Below, piece after piece: positions 13,800 through 21,288 of a DNA stretch of 31,246 nt (position 1 is the first letter of the stretch; every line of letters begins with the position of its first letter). The notes below the pieces were generated by a model, which was given only the letters and a program-made list of their open reading frames with translations, did not search any database and was not told the DNA's origin. This DNA is from a virus. Location: the IMG/VR virus record IMGVR_UViG_3300033153_005453, positions 1 to 31,246 of that record; one strand, 5' to 3'. The position numbers were made by a program, and so were the translations under genes.

Positions 13800-14150
13800 A
13801 TGCAAAATAAGCGAACAATCACACAACACTATAAGCGAATATTAATTACACTATTCGTGGGTCTGACTCTGAACGGTTGTACTGGACTTAAACCCAAAGA
13901 TGTAATAACGACAACTGAACACATTAACACGTGTTTAACGCCTCCTGATGCAGCAACAATCGTTATGCGTACACCTACGTTCTATGTAACAAAGGATGTT
14001 AATGGTGTGTTGTGGATATCCATTTCACCTCAAGATTATCAAAAAATGTCTGAGAATACTGCTGAGATACTTACCCACCTTAAACAAAAGAATGCTGTTG
14101 TAAAATATTATAAAAAATGTGTTGAATCAAATGACAAAGATACAAAGTAG
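13800..14150 (+). CDS. Putative outer-membrane spanin lipoprotein
   Basis: This 116-residue protein has a lipoprotein signal: basic N-terminus (KRTITQHYKR), hydrophobic stretch (ILITLFVGLTL) and lipobox LNGC with the lipidated Cys at 27. The mature part has CLTPPDAATIVMRTP and ends with a helix (ENTAEILTHLKQK, VVKYYKKCVES). Following an i-spanin and endolysin, an o-spanin is the natural reading. It is longer and less Pro-rich than the classic Rz1, so another lysis-region lipoprotein is possible. AGGAGA at 13789-13794 sets the start. It overlaps the ClpP-like gene. Confidence 0.62.
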   Translation: MQNKRTITQHYKRILITLFVGLTLNGCTGLKPKDVITTTEHINTCLTPPDAATIVMRTPTFYVTKDVNGVLWISISPQDYQKMSENTAEILTHLKQKNAVVKYYKKCVESNDKDTK

Positions 14151-14778
14151 TGATGTTATACATGACATACATGTTAACGGATTAGATATTATTCATAATG
14201 AAATATACCTGATAGGTGAAGAAACTTATATAGCAGGAATGGGTGTTGAGGAAACTGAAGAACCCGGTGTGGAATTCGTAATGGTAAATAGATTCATCAA
14301 GAATCTAAACATACTCGCTAACAATTCTGATAATCCAATCACCATACATATGAAATCGTGTGGTGGTGATTGGATGGAAGGTATGGCAATTTATGATGCA
14401 ATCAAAGCATGTAAGAATACTATAAGCATCATTAACTACACTCATGCACGAAGTATGACTTCTATGATATACCTTGCTGCTGATAAACGTATCATGATGC
14501 CTCACAGCACTTACATGATACATGAAGGAACTATTCATACTGGTGGAACAATAAAACAATTCAGAACAGAAGCAATACAAAATGAAAAAGCAATGGAACA
14601 AATGATGAAACTTTATGTTAATCATCTATTTGGTAAAACTTATTGGAAAAGTAAAACTAAATTACAAATTAAGAATTGGTTAATTAAACAAATGAAAGAT
14701 AAAGAAGAATTTTATATGTCAGCAGAAGAAGCTGTTGAATATGGATTCGCAGATGAAGTAATGTATGGGTATGAGTAA
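14119..14778 (+). CDS. ClpP-like serine protease
   Basis: This 219-residue protein has the ClpP/crotonase fold landmarks. IHMKSCGGDWMEGMAIYDAI corresponds to the N-S-P-G-G-x-V-x-x-G-x-x-I-Y-D region. HARSMTSM gives the probable nucleophile S112, and YMIHEGTI the His H135. SAEEAVEYGFADEV matches the C-terminal SA-x-EAV-x-YG-hydrophobic-x-D region. The catalytic Asp expected just before this region appears as Glu (EEF), so the triad may be altered. In siphophages such enzymes mature capsids; T4 uses the unrelated gp21. Its place between lysis genes and terminase fits a head role only loosely. The start is 14119, or ATG 14131, both inside the spanin gene. Confidence 0.82.
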   Translation: MLNQMTKIQSSDVIHDIHVNGLDIIHNEIYLIGEETYIAGMGVEETEEPGVEFVMVNRFIKNLNILANNSDNPITIHMKSCGGDWMEGMAIYDAIKACKNTISIINYTHARSMTSMIYLAADKRIMMPHSTYMIHEGTIHTGGTIKQFRTEAIQNEKAMEQMMKLYVNHLFGKTYWKSKTKLQIKNWLIKQMKDKEEFYMSAEEAVEYGFADEVMYGYE

Positions 14779-14794
14779 GCTATTTCGTCTAAAT

Positions 14795-14802
14795 AATAAA
14801 TA
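14795..14802 (+). promoter_or_regulatory. Late promoter (AATAAATA)
   Basis: AATAAATA followed by C, 32 bases before HEN4. It may drive HEN4 and the terminase behind it. Confidence 0.5.
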
Positions 14803-14834
14803 CAATCATAAATAAAGAAAAGAGGTAAATTATT

Positions 14835-15767
14835 ATGTTTGGTTATGTTTATTTGATTACGAATTTGATTAACAAAAAGAAATATATAGGAATGCATCAA
14901 TCTGAAGAATTTGATGAAAAATATTATGGTTCTGGGGTATTGATAAAAGAAGCTGTCAAAGAATATGGTAAAGAAATTTTCAAAGTAGAAGTACTTCATT
15001 GGTGTGAAACAGCAGAGGATCTATTACTAACAGAAGTCATGGAACTAAAAGTAAACAACGTGGTTGAAAGTGATGAGTATTACAATATGATTGACAACAT
15101 ATCTCCTATATTATTTGGGAAAGATAATGGATTCTATGGCAGAAAACATACTGATGAAACTAAACACAAAATATCAAAAGCAAACTTAGGACGTTCTATA
15201 TCAGACGAACACTATACAAAATTGATGGATTATGTGTGCTCTGAAGAAGGGATAGCTCATTACGAAAGATTAAGTGAAATGAAACTTGGTGTTCCTTTAT
15301 CAGAAGAACACAAACAAAAAATTATAGACACTACCACTACTGATGAATTTAAAACTAAACATTCAGAAATATTATTAGAATATTGGGATAATGAAGAAAA
15401 CTATAACAGAGTTTACACTGATGAACATAGAGCATTGATTTCAAAACGTTTCAAAGACATACCTAAATCAGAAATCCACCGTAAGAAGATAGGTGATAGT
15501 CACAGAGGAACAATTAAACCTTGGGTATCTGAAATTATAAATAAAGATCCAGATAAAATTAGAAAAACTGCCGAAAAACACAGAGGAATGAAACGTAGTA
15601 TAGAAACATGTATGAAAATATCAGAATCCAGAAAAGGAAAACCGGCTAATAACAAAGGTAAGATGTGGATTCATAACCCAGAATTAAAAATAAGAAAATT
15701 TATAAGTAAAAACGAAAGTATACCAAATGGATGGTATAGGGGATTAGGGAAGTTTAAAAACATATGA
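14835..15767 (+). CDS. GIY-YIG homing endonuclease upstream of terL (HEN4)
   Basis: This 310-residue protein opens FGYVYLITNLINKKKYIGMH, then YYGSG and a Glu-containing segment near 68. Several NUMOD3 motifs follow (DETKHKISKANLGR, SEEHKQKI, IETCMKISESRKGK). The last 35 residues have KMWIHNPELKIRKFISKNE and IPNGWYRG, a C-terminal motif I know from phage homing endonucleases (W-x-x-N ... P-x-GW-x-x-G). AGAGG at 14821-14825 precedes the ATG. The stop overlaps the terminase start in ATGA, so terminase translation is probably coupled to this selfish gene. The target is likely the terL start region of HEN-free relatives. Confidence 0.92.
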   Translation: MFGYVYLITNLINKKKYIGMHQSEEFDEKYYGSGVLIKEAVKEYGKEIFKVEVLHWCETAEDLLLTEVMELKVNNVVESDEYYNMIDNISPILFGKDNGFYGRKHTDETKHKISKANLGRSISDEHYTKLMDYVCSEEGIAHYERLSEMKLGVPLSEEHKQKIIDTTTTDEFKTKHSEILLEYWDNEENYNRVYTDEHRALISKRFKDIPKSEIHRKKIGDSHRGTIKPWVSEIINKDPDKIRKTAEKHRGMKRSIETCMKISESRKGKPANNKGKMWIHNPELKIRKFISKNESIPNGWYRGLGKFKNI

Positions 15768-17266
15768 GTTCTCTAGGTGTTAAGACTCCTGCTGACAATA
15801 ACAGCATAACCAAAAAACAAGCAATAGAAATTGCTAAATGTGCCAATGATGTTATTTATTTCATCGAAAATTATTGTATGATACAACACCCGACCAAAGG
15901 AGCAATGTTATTCGAATTACGTGATTATCAAAAAGAAGTAATCAATGCAATGTATAATCATGACAAAATCATTCTTAACTTTGGACGACAACTGGGCAAA
16001 ACTTCTACACTTACAGCATATCTTTTACATCAGGCTATTTTTACTCCTGACTTTATAATAGGTGTAGTGGCTCATAAAATGAGTGGCGCGAAGGAGGTAC
16101 TATCACGTTTAAGATACGCATATGAAAATTTGCCTATGTTCATCAAACCATCCGTACAGAGCTACAATGTATTTGACATAGTATTCAGCAACGGTTCAAA
16201 GATTATGTCTCAGGCAACAACAGAAAACACCTATCGCGGAATTTCACTCAGCGCACTATATGCCGACGAAATGGCTTTCATAAAACCAAACATAATGGAC
16301 GAGTGGTGGAAATCAATTTTACCAACTCTCTCAGCAAAAGGAACTAAATTTTTAATTTCTTCAACGCCTAATGGCAGCGAAAACAAGTTTGCAGAGATTT
16401 GGTTTAAAGCTATGCAGGGGCAAAACGAGTATCACCCTATACAAGTGACTAATGAGGATTTCCCAGAAGAACGTGGTGAAGAATTCAAACAATCTATGTT
16501 GCAGGACATGACTATAGAACAATATAACCAAGAATTCCTATGTCATTTTATTTCTTCATCAGGAACATTAATCTATTCACCTATACTTGAAGCACTTAAA
16601 CCTAATGATATCATTAATACATTTGGTGATTTACGATTCTTCAAAACAGTACGTGGTAGAAAACTTGGAGTAAGTGTTGATGTGGGTACAGGTACTGGAC
16701 AAGATTATACAACAGTACAAGTATTCGATTTAGAAACACTTGAACAACTTGCTGAGTTCAGAAATAACTTATTAAACATTACTGACTTCACAAAAGTATT
16801 CATACAAATTATTAAAGAACTTTATAACCGTGATTGTAAATCAATCTATTATACGATTGAAGCGAACAGTATTGGTATGGGTGTTACTCAATTATTACGT
16901 AATGCAACTGATAAGATTTTAGATAAAGCTGAAATGATTAGTGTAGGAAAACATGATGGTATATTAACAACTAATAAATCTAAAATGAAGGGATGTACTC
17001 GATTGAAAGATTTGGTTGAATCTGGTCGTATGGTGTTGAACAGTAAGTTCCTGATAAGTGAATTAAAATTCTTTATTAAGAAAGGTGCAAGTTTTGCTGC
17101 TGAATCAGGTAAGACAGATGATCTTGTTATGAGTGTTGTTCTGTTTTGTAATATGATTGAGGAACTTGCTCAATGGGAAGAAGAAGTTTACGATGCTTTG
17201 AATAGTGTTGATATGGTAGGAAATCTGGACGATACTGATTTTGATCCCCTACCTGTTGTATTCTAA
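15764..17266 (+). CDS. terL: Terminase large subunit (T4 gp17-type)
   Basis: This 500-residue packaging motor and nuclease is shorter than T4 gp17 (610). ATPase motifs are Walker A GRQLGKTS (74-81), Walker B LYADE (165-169) and coupling motif ISSTPNG (198-204). The RNase H-like nuclease has D306 in VDVGTGTGQDYTT, E366 in YTIEANS and D452/D453 in GKTDDLVMS. All are intact, so the protein should translocate DNA into proheads and cut concatemers. It starts inside the HEN4 stop. Codons in about 16060-16450 are richer in AGC, GGC and CGC than the rest, hinting at a recombined segment. Its stop abuts the stop of the oppositely oriented gene with no gap. Confidence 0.95.
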   Translation: MSSLGVKTPADNNSITKKQAIEIAKCANDVIYFIENYCMIQHPTKGAMLFELRDYQKEVINAMYNHDKIILNFGRQLGKTSTLTAYLLHQAIFTPDFIIGVVAHKMSGAKEVLSRLRYAYENLPMFIKPSVQSYNVFDIVFSNGSKIMSQATTENTYRGISLSALYADEMAFIKPNIMDEWWKSILPTLSAKGTKFLISSTPNGSENKFAEIWFKAMQGQNEYHPIQVTNEDFPEERGEEFKQSMLQDMTIEQYNQEFLCHFISSSGTLIYSPILEALKPNDIINTFGDLRFFKTVRGRKLGVSVDVGTGTGQDYTTVQVFDLETLEQLAEFRNNLLNITDFTKVFIQIIKELYNRDCKSIYYTIEANSIGMGVTQLLRNATDKILDKAEMISVGKHDGILTTNKSKMKGCTRLKDLVESGRMVLNSKFLISELKFFIKKGASFAAESGKTDDLVMSVVLFCNMIEELAQWEEEVYDALNSVDMVGNLDDTDFDPLPVVF

Positions 17267-17563
17267 TTACTTATGATAATCATCCATTTTTTTCTCGAAC
17301 TCATTTAATCTTTTTTGTAATTCTTTAATACGTTTATCTGGTATCACCTGATGCACTTTTGGTGCAGGTGTAGATTCATGTTCAGCTAACATATCTTGAA
17401 ATGCTTTAGTAACTTCTTTGACAACCACTTCCTGTTTATCAAAGTATTGATAAATTCCAGTACCACCACCACCAAACGCAGCAATTATCATAGGAATTAA
17501 TACCCACCAACTCTTTATCAATTCAGGAATAACTTTTAATTTATCGTAAATATCCTTCGCCAT
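17267..17563 (-). CDS. Small membrane protein with coiled coil
   Basis: This 98-residue protein has one transmembrane segment (about 19-40, WWVLIPMIIAAFGGGGTGIY). A Pro-containing linker (STPAPKVHQVIP) and a C-terminal charged coiled coil (KRIKELQKRLNEFEKKMDD) follow. It lies two bases after the secreted protein gene and ends back to back with terL. Topology alone would allow a spanin-like, holin-like or virion-membrane role; none is supported by motif. It may share the late promoter at 17948-17955 with its upstream partner. Confidence 0.65.
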   Translation of the reverse strand: MAKDIYDKLKVIPELIKSWWVLIPMIIAAFGGGGTGIYQYFDKQEVVVKEVTKAFQDMLAEHESTPAPKVHQVIPDKRIKELQKRLNEFEKKMDDYHK

Positions 17564-17565
17564 GA

Positions 17566-17919
17566 TTAGAACCTGAAGTGGAAAGCACCACTTACCATTG
17601 GATCACTTTCACCTTCTACTTGTGAAATAGAACCACTGACCATTACTCGTTTATATCGTTGACATAATCCAAATGAAGCTGCCTGAGTACCTTTGTAAGT
17701 ACTGAATCCTACAGAACCTTGTAGACTATATGTACCAAAATCACACGTAGCAGCATGTGCTGTAGCACCCGCTAACGCCATTTGACCATTATAGTTGTAA
17801 CTGTATTTGTTTGTAACTTCTGTTGGTGTAGTATTATAGTGATTGTGGTGATTGTTATCTGCCATTGCATAATAACAAATCCCTAAAAACAATACCAAAC
17901 CTAGTGAAACTTTTAACAT
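17566..17919 (-). CDS. Secreted YadA-anchor-like small protein
   Basis: This 117-residue protein has a signal peptide (KVSLGLVLFLGICYY, predicted cleavage AMA|D at 20/21). A His/Asn/Tyr-rich linker (21-43) follows. Then comes a segment like the YadA C-terminal anchor: QMALAGATAHAA, GSVGFSTYKGTQAASFGL, VMVSGSISQ and a final GAFHFRF with terminal Phe. The YadA anchor is a trimeric four-strand outer-membrane barrel, with one helix inside each chain. Here that domain stands alone without a long adhesin. Two Cys in the barrel part (59, 86) are unusual for YadA. It may coat the host outer membrane or modify receptors; that is inference. A late promoter precedes it. Confidence 0.55.
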   Translation of the reverse strand: MLKVSLGLVLFLGICYYAMADNNHHNHYNTTPTEVTNKYSYNYNGQMALAGATAHAATCDFGTYSLQGSVGFSTYKGTQAASFGLCQRYKRVMVSGSISQVEGESDPMVSGAFHFRF

Positions 17920-17940
17920 CCGTGATATCTCCTATCATCC

Positions 17941-17957
17941 GTGATAGTATTTATCAC
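17941..17957 (-). promoter_or_regulatory. Late promoter GATAAATA within an inverted repeat
   Basis: GATAAATA then C on the minus strand (17948-17955), 29 bases before the start at 17919. It overlaps the inverted repeat GTGATA/TATCAC (17941-17946 and 17952-17957). An additional direct copy of CCGTGATA lies nearer the gene. Confidence 0.6.
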
Positions 17958-18013
17958 AAATCAAAAATTATATCCCACCACAATGTTTGGGATCACTCCA
18001 ATTAAGAACAGTG

Positions 18014-18107
18014 CATAATACTTTTGCGAATCCATATCGCCATTTGTCTATTAATCGGTTCATAATACTTTTGCGAATCCATATCGCCATTTGTCTATTA
18101 ATCGGTT
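18014..18107. repeat. Perfect 47-bp tandem direct repeat
   Basis: Positions 18014-18060 and 18061-18107 are identical and adjacent. They lie in the 224-bp gap 17920-18143, between the secreted protein and the tail fibre gene. The unit contains GCGA/TCGC arms and no reading frame. A short hairpin, ACTGT/ACAGT (18108-18120), follows. Nothing else is evident in the gap apart from the late promoter at its left end. Confidence 0.95.
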
Positions 18108-18143
18108 ACTGTCCTACAGTACACTCGTCCTATTTAGTTATAC

Positions 18144-20120
18144 TCATAATGTGTTCTTCCATTTAAAGGAAGGAATAAGAATTCCTTCCGGGCCAGAACG
18201 CTCTAATCCTTCATTAGATATTTTTAAATAACCTTCATGCAATAATTTGTTTAAATCAAATTCATCATGTGCTACGCACATTTCACTAAGTTTATGGTTT
18301 AAATCACATACGGGGTCTAACATAACTATTGTTTTATCCGTTAAATCATTACCTAAAAATGGGTGTGGAATATCTATCATATCTCTTTGACAAAGTTCTT
18401 GAGTAATTAATTCTTTTGTTATTTTCGCGCCATAGAAAGCATCTACATATTCTTGCATCTTAACTGCATCACTTAATGCAGATTCCAAAGTAAAAGGTAT
18501 ATCGCTCATATCTTTACGTAATCGATACTTTTTACCATCCTTACCTAATTTACCGCGTATGTCCGTTTTACCGTTATAATGCCAAGGGGCTTCTTCAGCC
18601 TGATAAACACTTTCAACCTTACCTGTCCCATTATCAATAACTGCAAAAATAAAACGACCTACTTCCCCATCGTCAGGATTTAGCACATACGGTTTAGATG
18701 CTGTAATATATCTTTGTTGTGCGTAGGCCGTACCGGTTGTGTTGGCTCTAATAGCTATATTAGTTATGTAGGTAGCCCCTACCTCAGTACCTAGTATTGC
18801 AACATTTGCCCCAAGACCATCACCCGATTCTTTAACTTGAGGATAAAATCCGTAAGTACCGCCCGCCAGAGTTAAATTAGTGTATATAGTTGCAGTGGTA
18901 GATACTTCTCCTGTTGTTGTTTTTAATTCTGCCTGACCAATACTGTTGGCTCCCGCATTTGCTAATGCAAAAGCAGTAGTTGCTAATCGAGTAGAGTTAT
19001 TACCAGCGGCTTGAGTAGGTGCAGTAGGATTTTCTGTTAATGCAGGTGACGCACTTCTAACAGTATTACCTGTCCCTGTACTTGAAGTTACTCCTGTCCC
19101 ACCTCGCGCAACATCCAATGTACCAGTAGTGATAGTCGTTGCGCTTTGATTATGACTTGTAGTAGCCGCACCAATGTCAGCTGGTGTTAATTCTCTCGTA
19201 CCCATTGAAGTAATAACACCATCAGTAACAAAGATATTATCTATGATAGTAGCTCCTGAAGTATCAATGTCTGAGTCAGTCCCGATTATAGTATTGTAAG
19301 TTCCTGCAACTTGAGCACCAATGTCAGCTGGTGTTAATTCTCTTGTTGTTAAGTTAGTAACAATACCATTAGTAACATCCAAGTCAGAAAGAACAGTTGC
19401 TCCTGCTGCAAGTGCAGTAGAATTATAATCAAATGCTGTGTGTTGATGTGTTGCTGTTGCGTAGTAAGCACCTGATTGACCATCAAGTAAATCAGCATTT
19501 AAGTTTGATACCACAAAAGTACTATCAACAGTAAATGGTGAAGTTGATCCAGATGTACCACCGTTAAACGCTGGTCGTACATTATGGGTCATTATCCCAG
19601 ATATAGTTGAAGTACTACTGAATATAACATTATTACTAAATGTAGTATTAGTATTATCAACAGTTATTTGTGTTGATGTAGCTTGATCATCTATACCTAA
19701 TGTATTTCGTACACCGAAAGATGTACGTCTGTCAATTACATCAGTGATACTACTACCATCAGTAGTCACTTCCCATAAAGGAATATTCTTAGAAACAAAA
19801 CCAGTAGAATTATGTCCTATAACACCACTAGTGGCATTTATATATATATAACTTGTTACAGAAGCAGTTAATGAACGTGAACCTGATGCAATAATATAAG
19901 ATACATTTCTATTTTGATATGTACCACTTTCATAATCAAAATTTAATCCAGTACTGGTAACACTATCATATTCAAACGCTCCAACAGAACTATTCTTAAG
20001 ATACGTTATTATATTATCCACATTAGTTTCTAATTCACTATGAGGTAAATTAGCAATTGTTGGATCAACTGAGTCCCCAAGTAGTATCGAAGTTATTGCT
20101 GTTTTTGTTAGTATTGCCAT
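18144..20120 (-). CDS. Tail fibre protein
   Basis: This 658-residue Thr/Ser/Asn/Gly-rich protein carries standard tail-fibre motifs. These are NADLLDGQSGAYY (about 208-220), two copies of a TRELTPADIGA repeat (about 260-325), ARGGTGVTS, and APTQAAGNNSTRLATTAF, a repeat typical of P2/lambda-type fibres. The N-terminus MAILTKTAITSILLGDSV should dock to the baseplate. The C-terminal 270 residues (from about 388) change character, with more charged residues and Cys and a GC-richer DNA composition. That suggests an exchanged receptor-binding tip (VYQAEEAPWHYNGKTDIRG region). AGGGA precedes the start. It is the last gene of the tail operon. Confidence 0.9.
   Translation of the reverse strand: MAILTKTAITSILLGDSVDPTIANLPHSELETNVDNIITYLKNSSVGAFEYDSVTSTGLNFDYESGTYQNRNVSYIIASGSRSLTASVTSYIYINATSGVIGHNSTGFVSKNIPLWEVTTDGSSITDVIDRRTSFGVRNTLGIDDQATSTQITVDNTNTTFSNNVIFSSTSTISGIMTHNVRPAFNGGTSGSTSPFTVDSTFVVSNLNADLLDGQSGAYYATATHQHTAFDYNSTALAAGATVLSDLDVTNGIVTNLTTRELTPADIGAQVAGTYNTIIGTDSDIDTSGATIIDNIFVTDGVITSMGTRELTPADIGAATTSHNQSATTITTGTLDVARGGTGVTSSTGTGNTVRSASPALTENPTAPTQAAGNNSTRLATTAFALANAGANSIGQAELKTTTGEVSTTATIYTNLTLAGGTYGFYPQVKESGDGLGANVAILGTEVGATYITNIAIRANTTGTAYAQQRYITASKPYVLNPDDGEVGRFIFAVIDNGTGKVESVYQAEEAPWHYNGKTDIRGKLGKDGKKYRLRKDMSDIPFTLESALSDAVKMQEYVDAFYGAKITKELITQELCQRDMIDIPHPFLGNDLTDKTIVMLDPVCDLNHKLSEMCVAHDEFDLNKLLHEGYLKISNEGLERSGPEGILIPSFKWKNTL
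19168..19343 (-). repeat. Two 29-bp direct repeats in the fibre gene
   Basis: Positions 19168-19196 and 19315-19343 are identical and encode the duplicated ELTPADIGA part of the fibre shaft. They may allow shaft length change by recombination. Confidence 0.85.
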
Positions 20121-20135
20121 TTGTAATCCCTGTTA

Positions 20136-20495
20136 TTAAAATTCGATCAACCAATCTAAAGACATTAATGTTGATGTCTTCATATTGATGTCACTTAAAT
20201 TTGAAACATTAATTTGTTCAAATTCAATATCAATTTCTTCTTCTTTTAATACGTCAAATTCTTTATTGAATGTTTCTAAATTTTCATCAAGAATTTTCAT
20301 TGAACCATTCTCAATTTCTTCACCGTACTTTATGTAAAGTTCGTTTCTTTTAGTATCATAAACTTCTAAAACTTCATTAAGTTCTTTAATGATTTTTACC
20401 AACTTAACACTAATGTTAATTGATAAATCCTTATTAGATAATTCTTTTAATGCTTCTACACTACTTAGTACTACACTTACTGTTAATTCACTCAT
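20136..20495 (-). CDS. Helical tail-region protein, DUF1617-like
   Basis: This 119-residue, highly helical protein has a layout I associate with DUF1617 tail-region proteins. It has a long N-terminal helix (KLVKIIKELNEVLEVYDTKR), NELYIKYGEE, an acidic middle (FNKEFDVLKEEEIDIEFEQI), and an ending LMSLDWLIEF. That family is found near tail genes of many phages with no known function. AAGGGG lies close upstream of the ATG. It sits between the fibre and a baseplate-associated gene, so a fibre-attachment or assembly role is possible. Confidence 0.5.
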   Translation of the reverse strand: MSELTVSVVLSSVEALKELSNKDLSINISVKLVKIIKELNEVLEVYDTKRNELYIKYGEEIENGSMKILDENLETFNKEFDVLKEEEIDIEFEQINVSNLSDINMKTSTLMSLDWLIEF

Positions 20496-20516
20496 TTTTG
20501 ATTCCCCTTTATATTA

Positions 20517-21275
20517 TTAATCAAATTTTATTGTCCAGTTAATCAAAATATCAACTAATGCTGAAACTGATTTTTGTGGAAATCTTTTATAGGCAAATAC
20601 CTTAGTATTACCTGTATGTAATGCTGCACTTGTTATAGTCTTTGTTATATCTAATGGATAATAAGTCATCACATCTGCACCATCAATCGTCACACTAAAT
20701 GTGACTGATGTTGAATTAGAATAACCAAGAATAAAAGTGTCTGGTGATGTATATATAAGTGACATTGAACTGCTGTTAAATGTGTCTAATGGTGGTATTG
20801 GATTATTCAATGAAGGTGTTCCAATTACTGATACACCTGAAGTACCACTTTCATCAACTAGTGAATCTGTTGCAATTAACGTAAGAGTTGATGTAGTTAC
20901 AGCATCAACGGTAAATGTTCCATTATTACTAACAGAACTGGTTATAGTTAATGTCATTTCATCAATGAACCCGTCATCAATCCAACTACCAGCAGTTCGT
21001 GTGATAGTATCAGGATCAAGATCTGCGAAATTAAGATTTGGTGAACCTTGCATTGATACTGGATCACCAACATCACCACCAATTTTCAATACTTCGATAA
21101 CACCATCATTTGTTAATGTTGATATAGCGTTTATGATTGCTTCTTTTGAATCAATAACAATGACGTTTTTTTCTTCGTATTCATCAATAATTTTACCTGT
21201 TAATTTGTCAATTGTTTTGATTTCAAATAAACCAGACATTTCAGGTAAAACGTTATCTATAAAATTACTATTCAT
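20517..21275 (-). CDS. Baseplate- or fibre-associated structural protein
   Basis: This 252-residue protein has an N-terminal part, IKTIDKLTGKIIDEYEEKN then VIVIDSKEAI and IGGDVG. It resembles a family of phage tail proteins with KN-x-I-V...I-G-D-x-G. The fibre-type beta module sits at about 77-152 (DPDTITRTAGSWIDDGF, VSNNGTF, TSTLTL). A beta-rich C-terminus follows (YKRFPQKSVSALVDILINW). Start: ATG 21275 is preferred; an in-frame TTG at 21290 overlaps the upstream stop. There is no ribosome-binding site, but GATAAATA lies exactly five bases before the ATG. Its position between tail-I and the fibre suggests a connector. Confidence 0.7.
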   Translation of the reverse strand: MNSNFIDNVLPEMSGLFEIKTIDKLTGKIIDEYEEKNVIVIDSKEAIINAISTLTNDGVIEVLKIGGDVGDPVSMQGSPNLNFADLDPDTITRTAGSWIDDGFIDEMTLTITSSVSNNGTFTVDAVTTSTLTLIATDSLVDESGTSGVSVIGTPSLNNPIPPLDTFNSSSMSLIYTSPDTFILGYSNSTSVTFSVTIDGADVMTYYPLDITKTITSAALHTGNTKVFAYKRFPQKSVSALVDILINWTIKFD

Positions 21276-21280
21276 GTTTT

Positions 21281-21288
21281 TATTTATC
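21281..21288 (-). promoter_or_regulatory. Late promoter octamer five bases before an ATG
   Basis: GATAAATA on the minus strand, overlapping the TGA stop of the upstream gene. Exactly five bases separate it from the ATG at 21275. The predicted transcript would start at the A of ATG. Confidence 0.42.

Noticed and set aside
18014-18107. CRISPR-like array
   Set aside because: Only two units exist and they are directly adjacent with no spacer.
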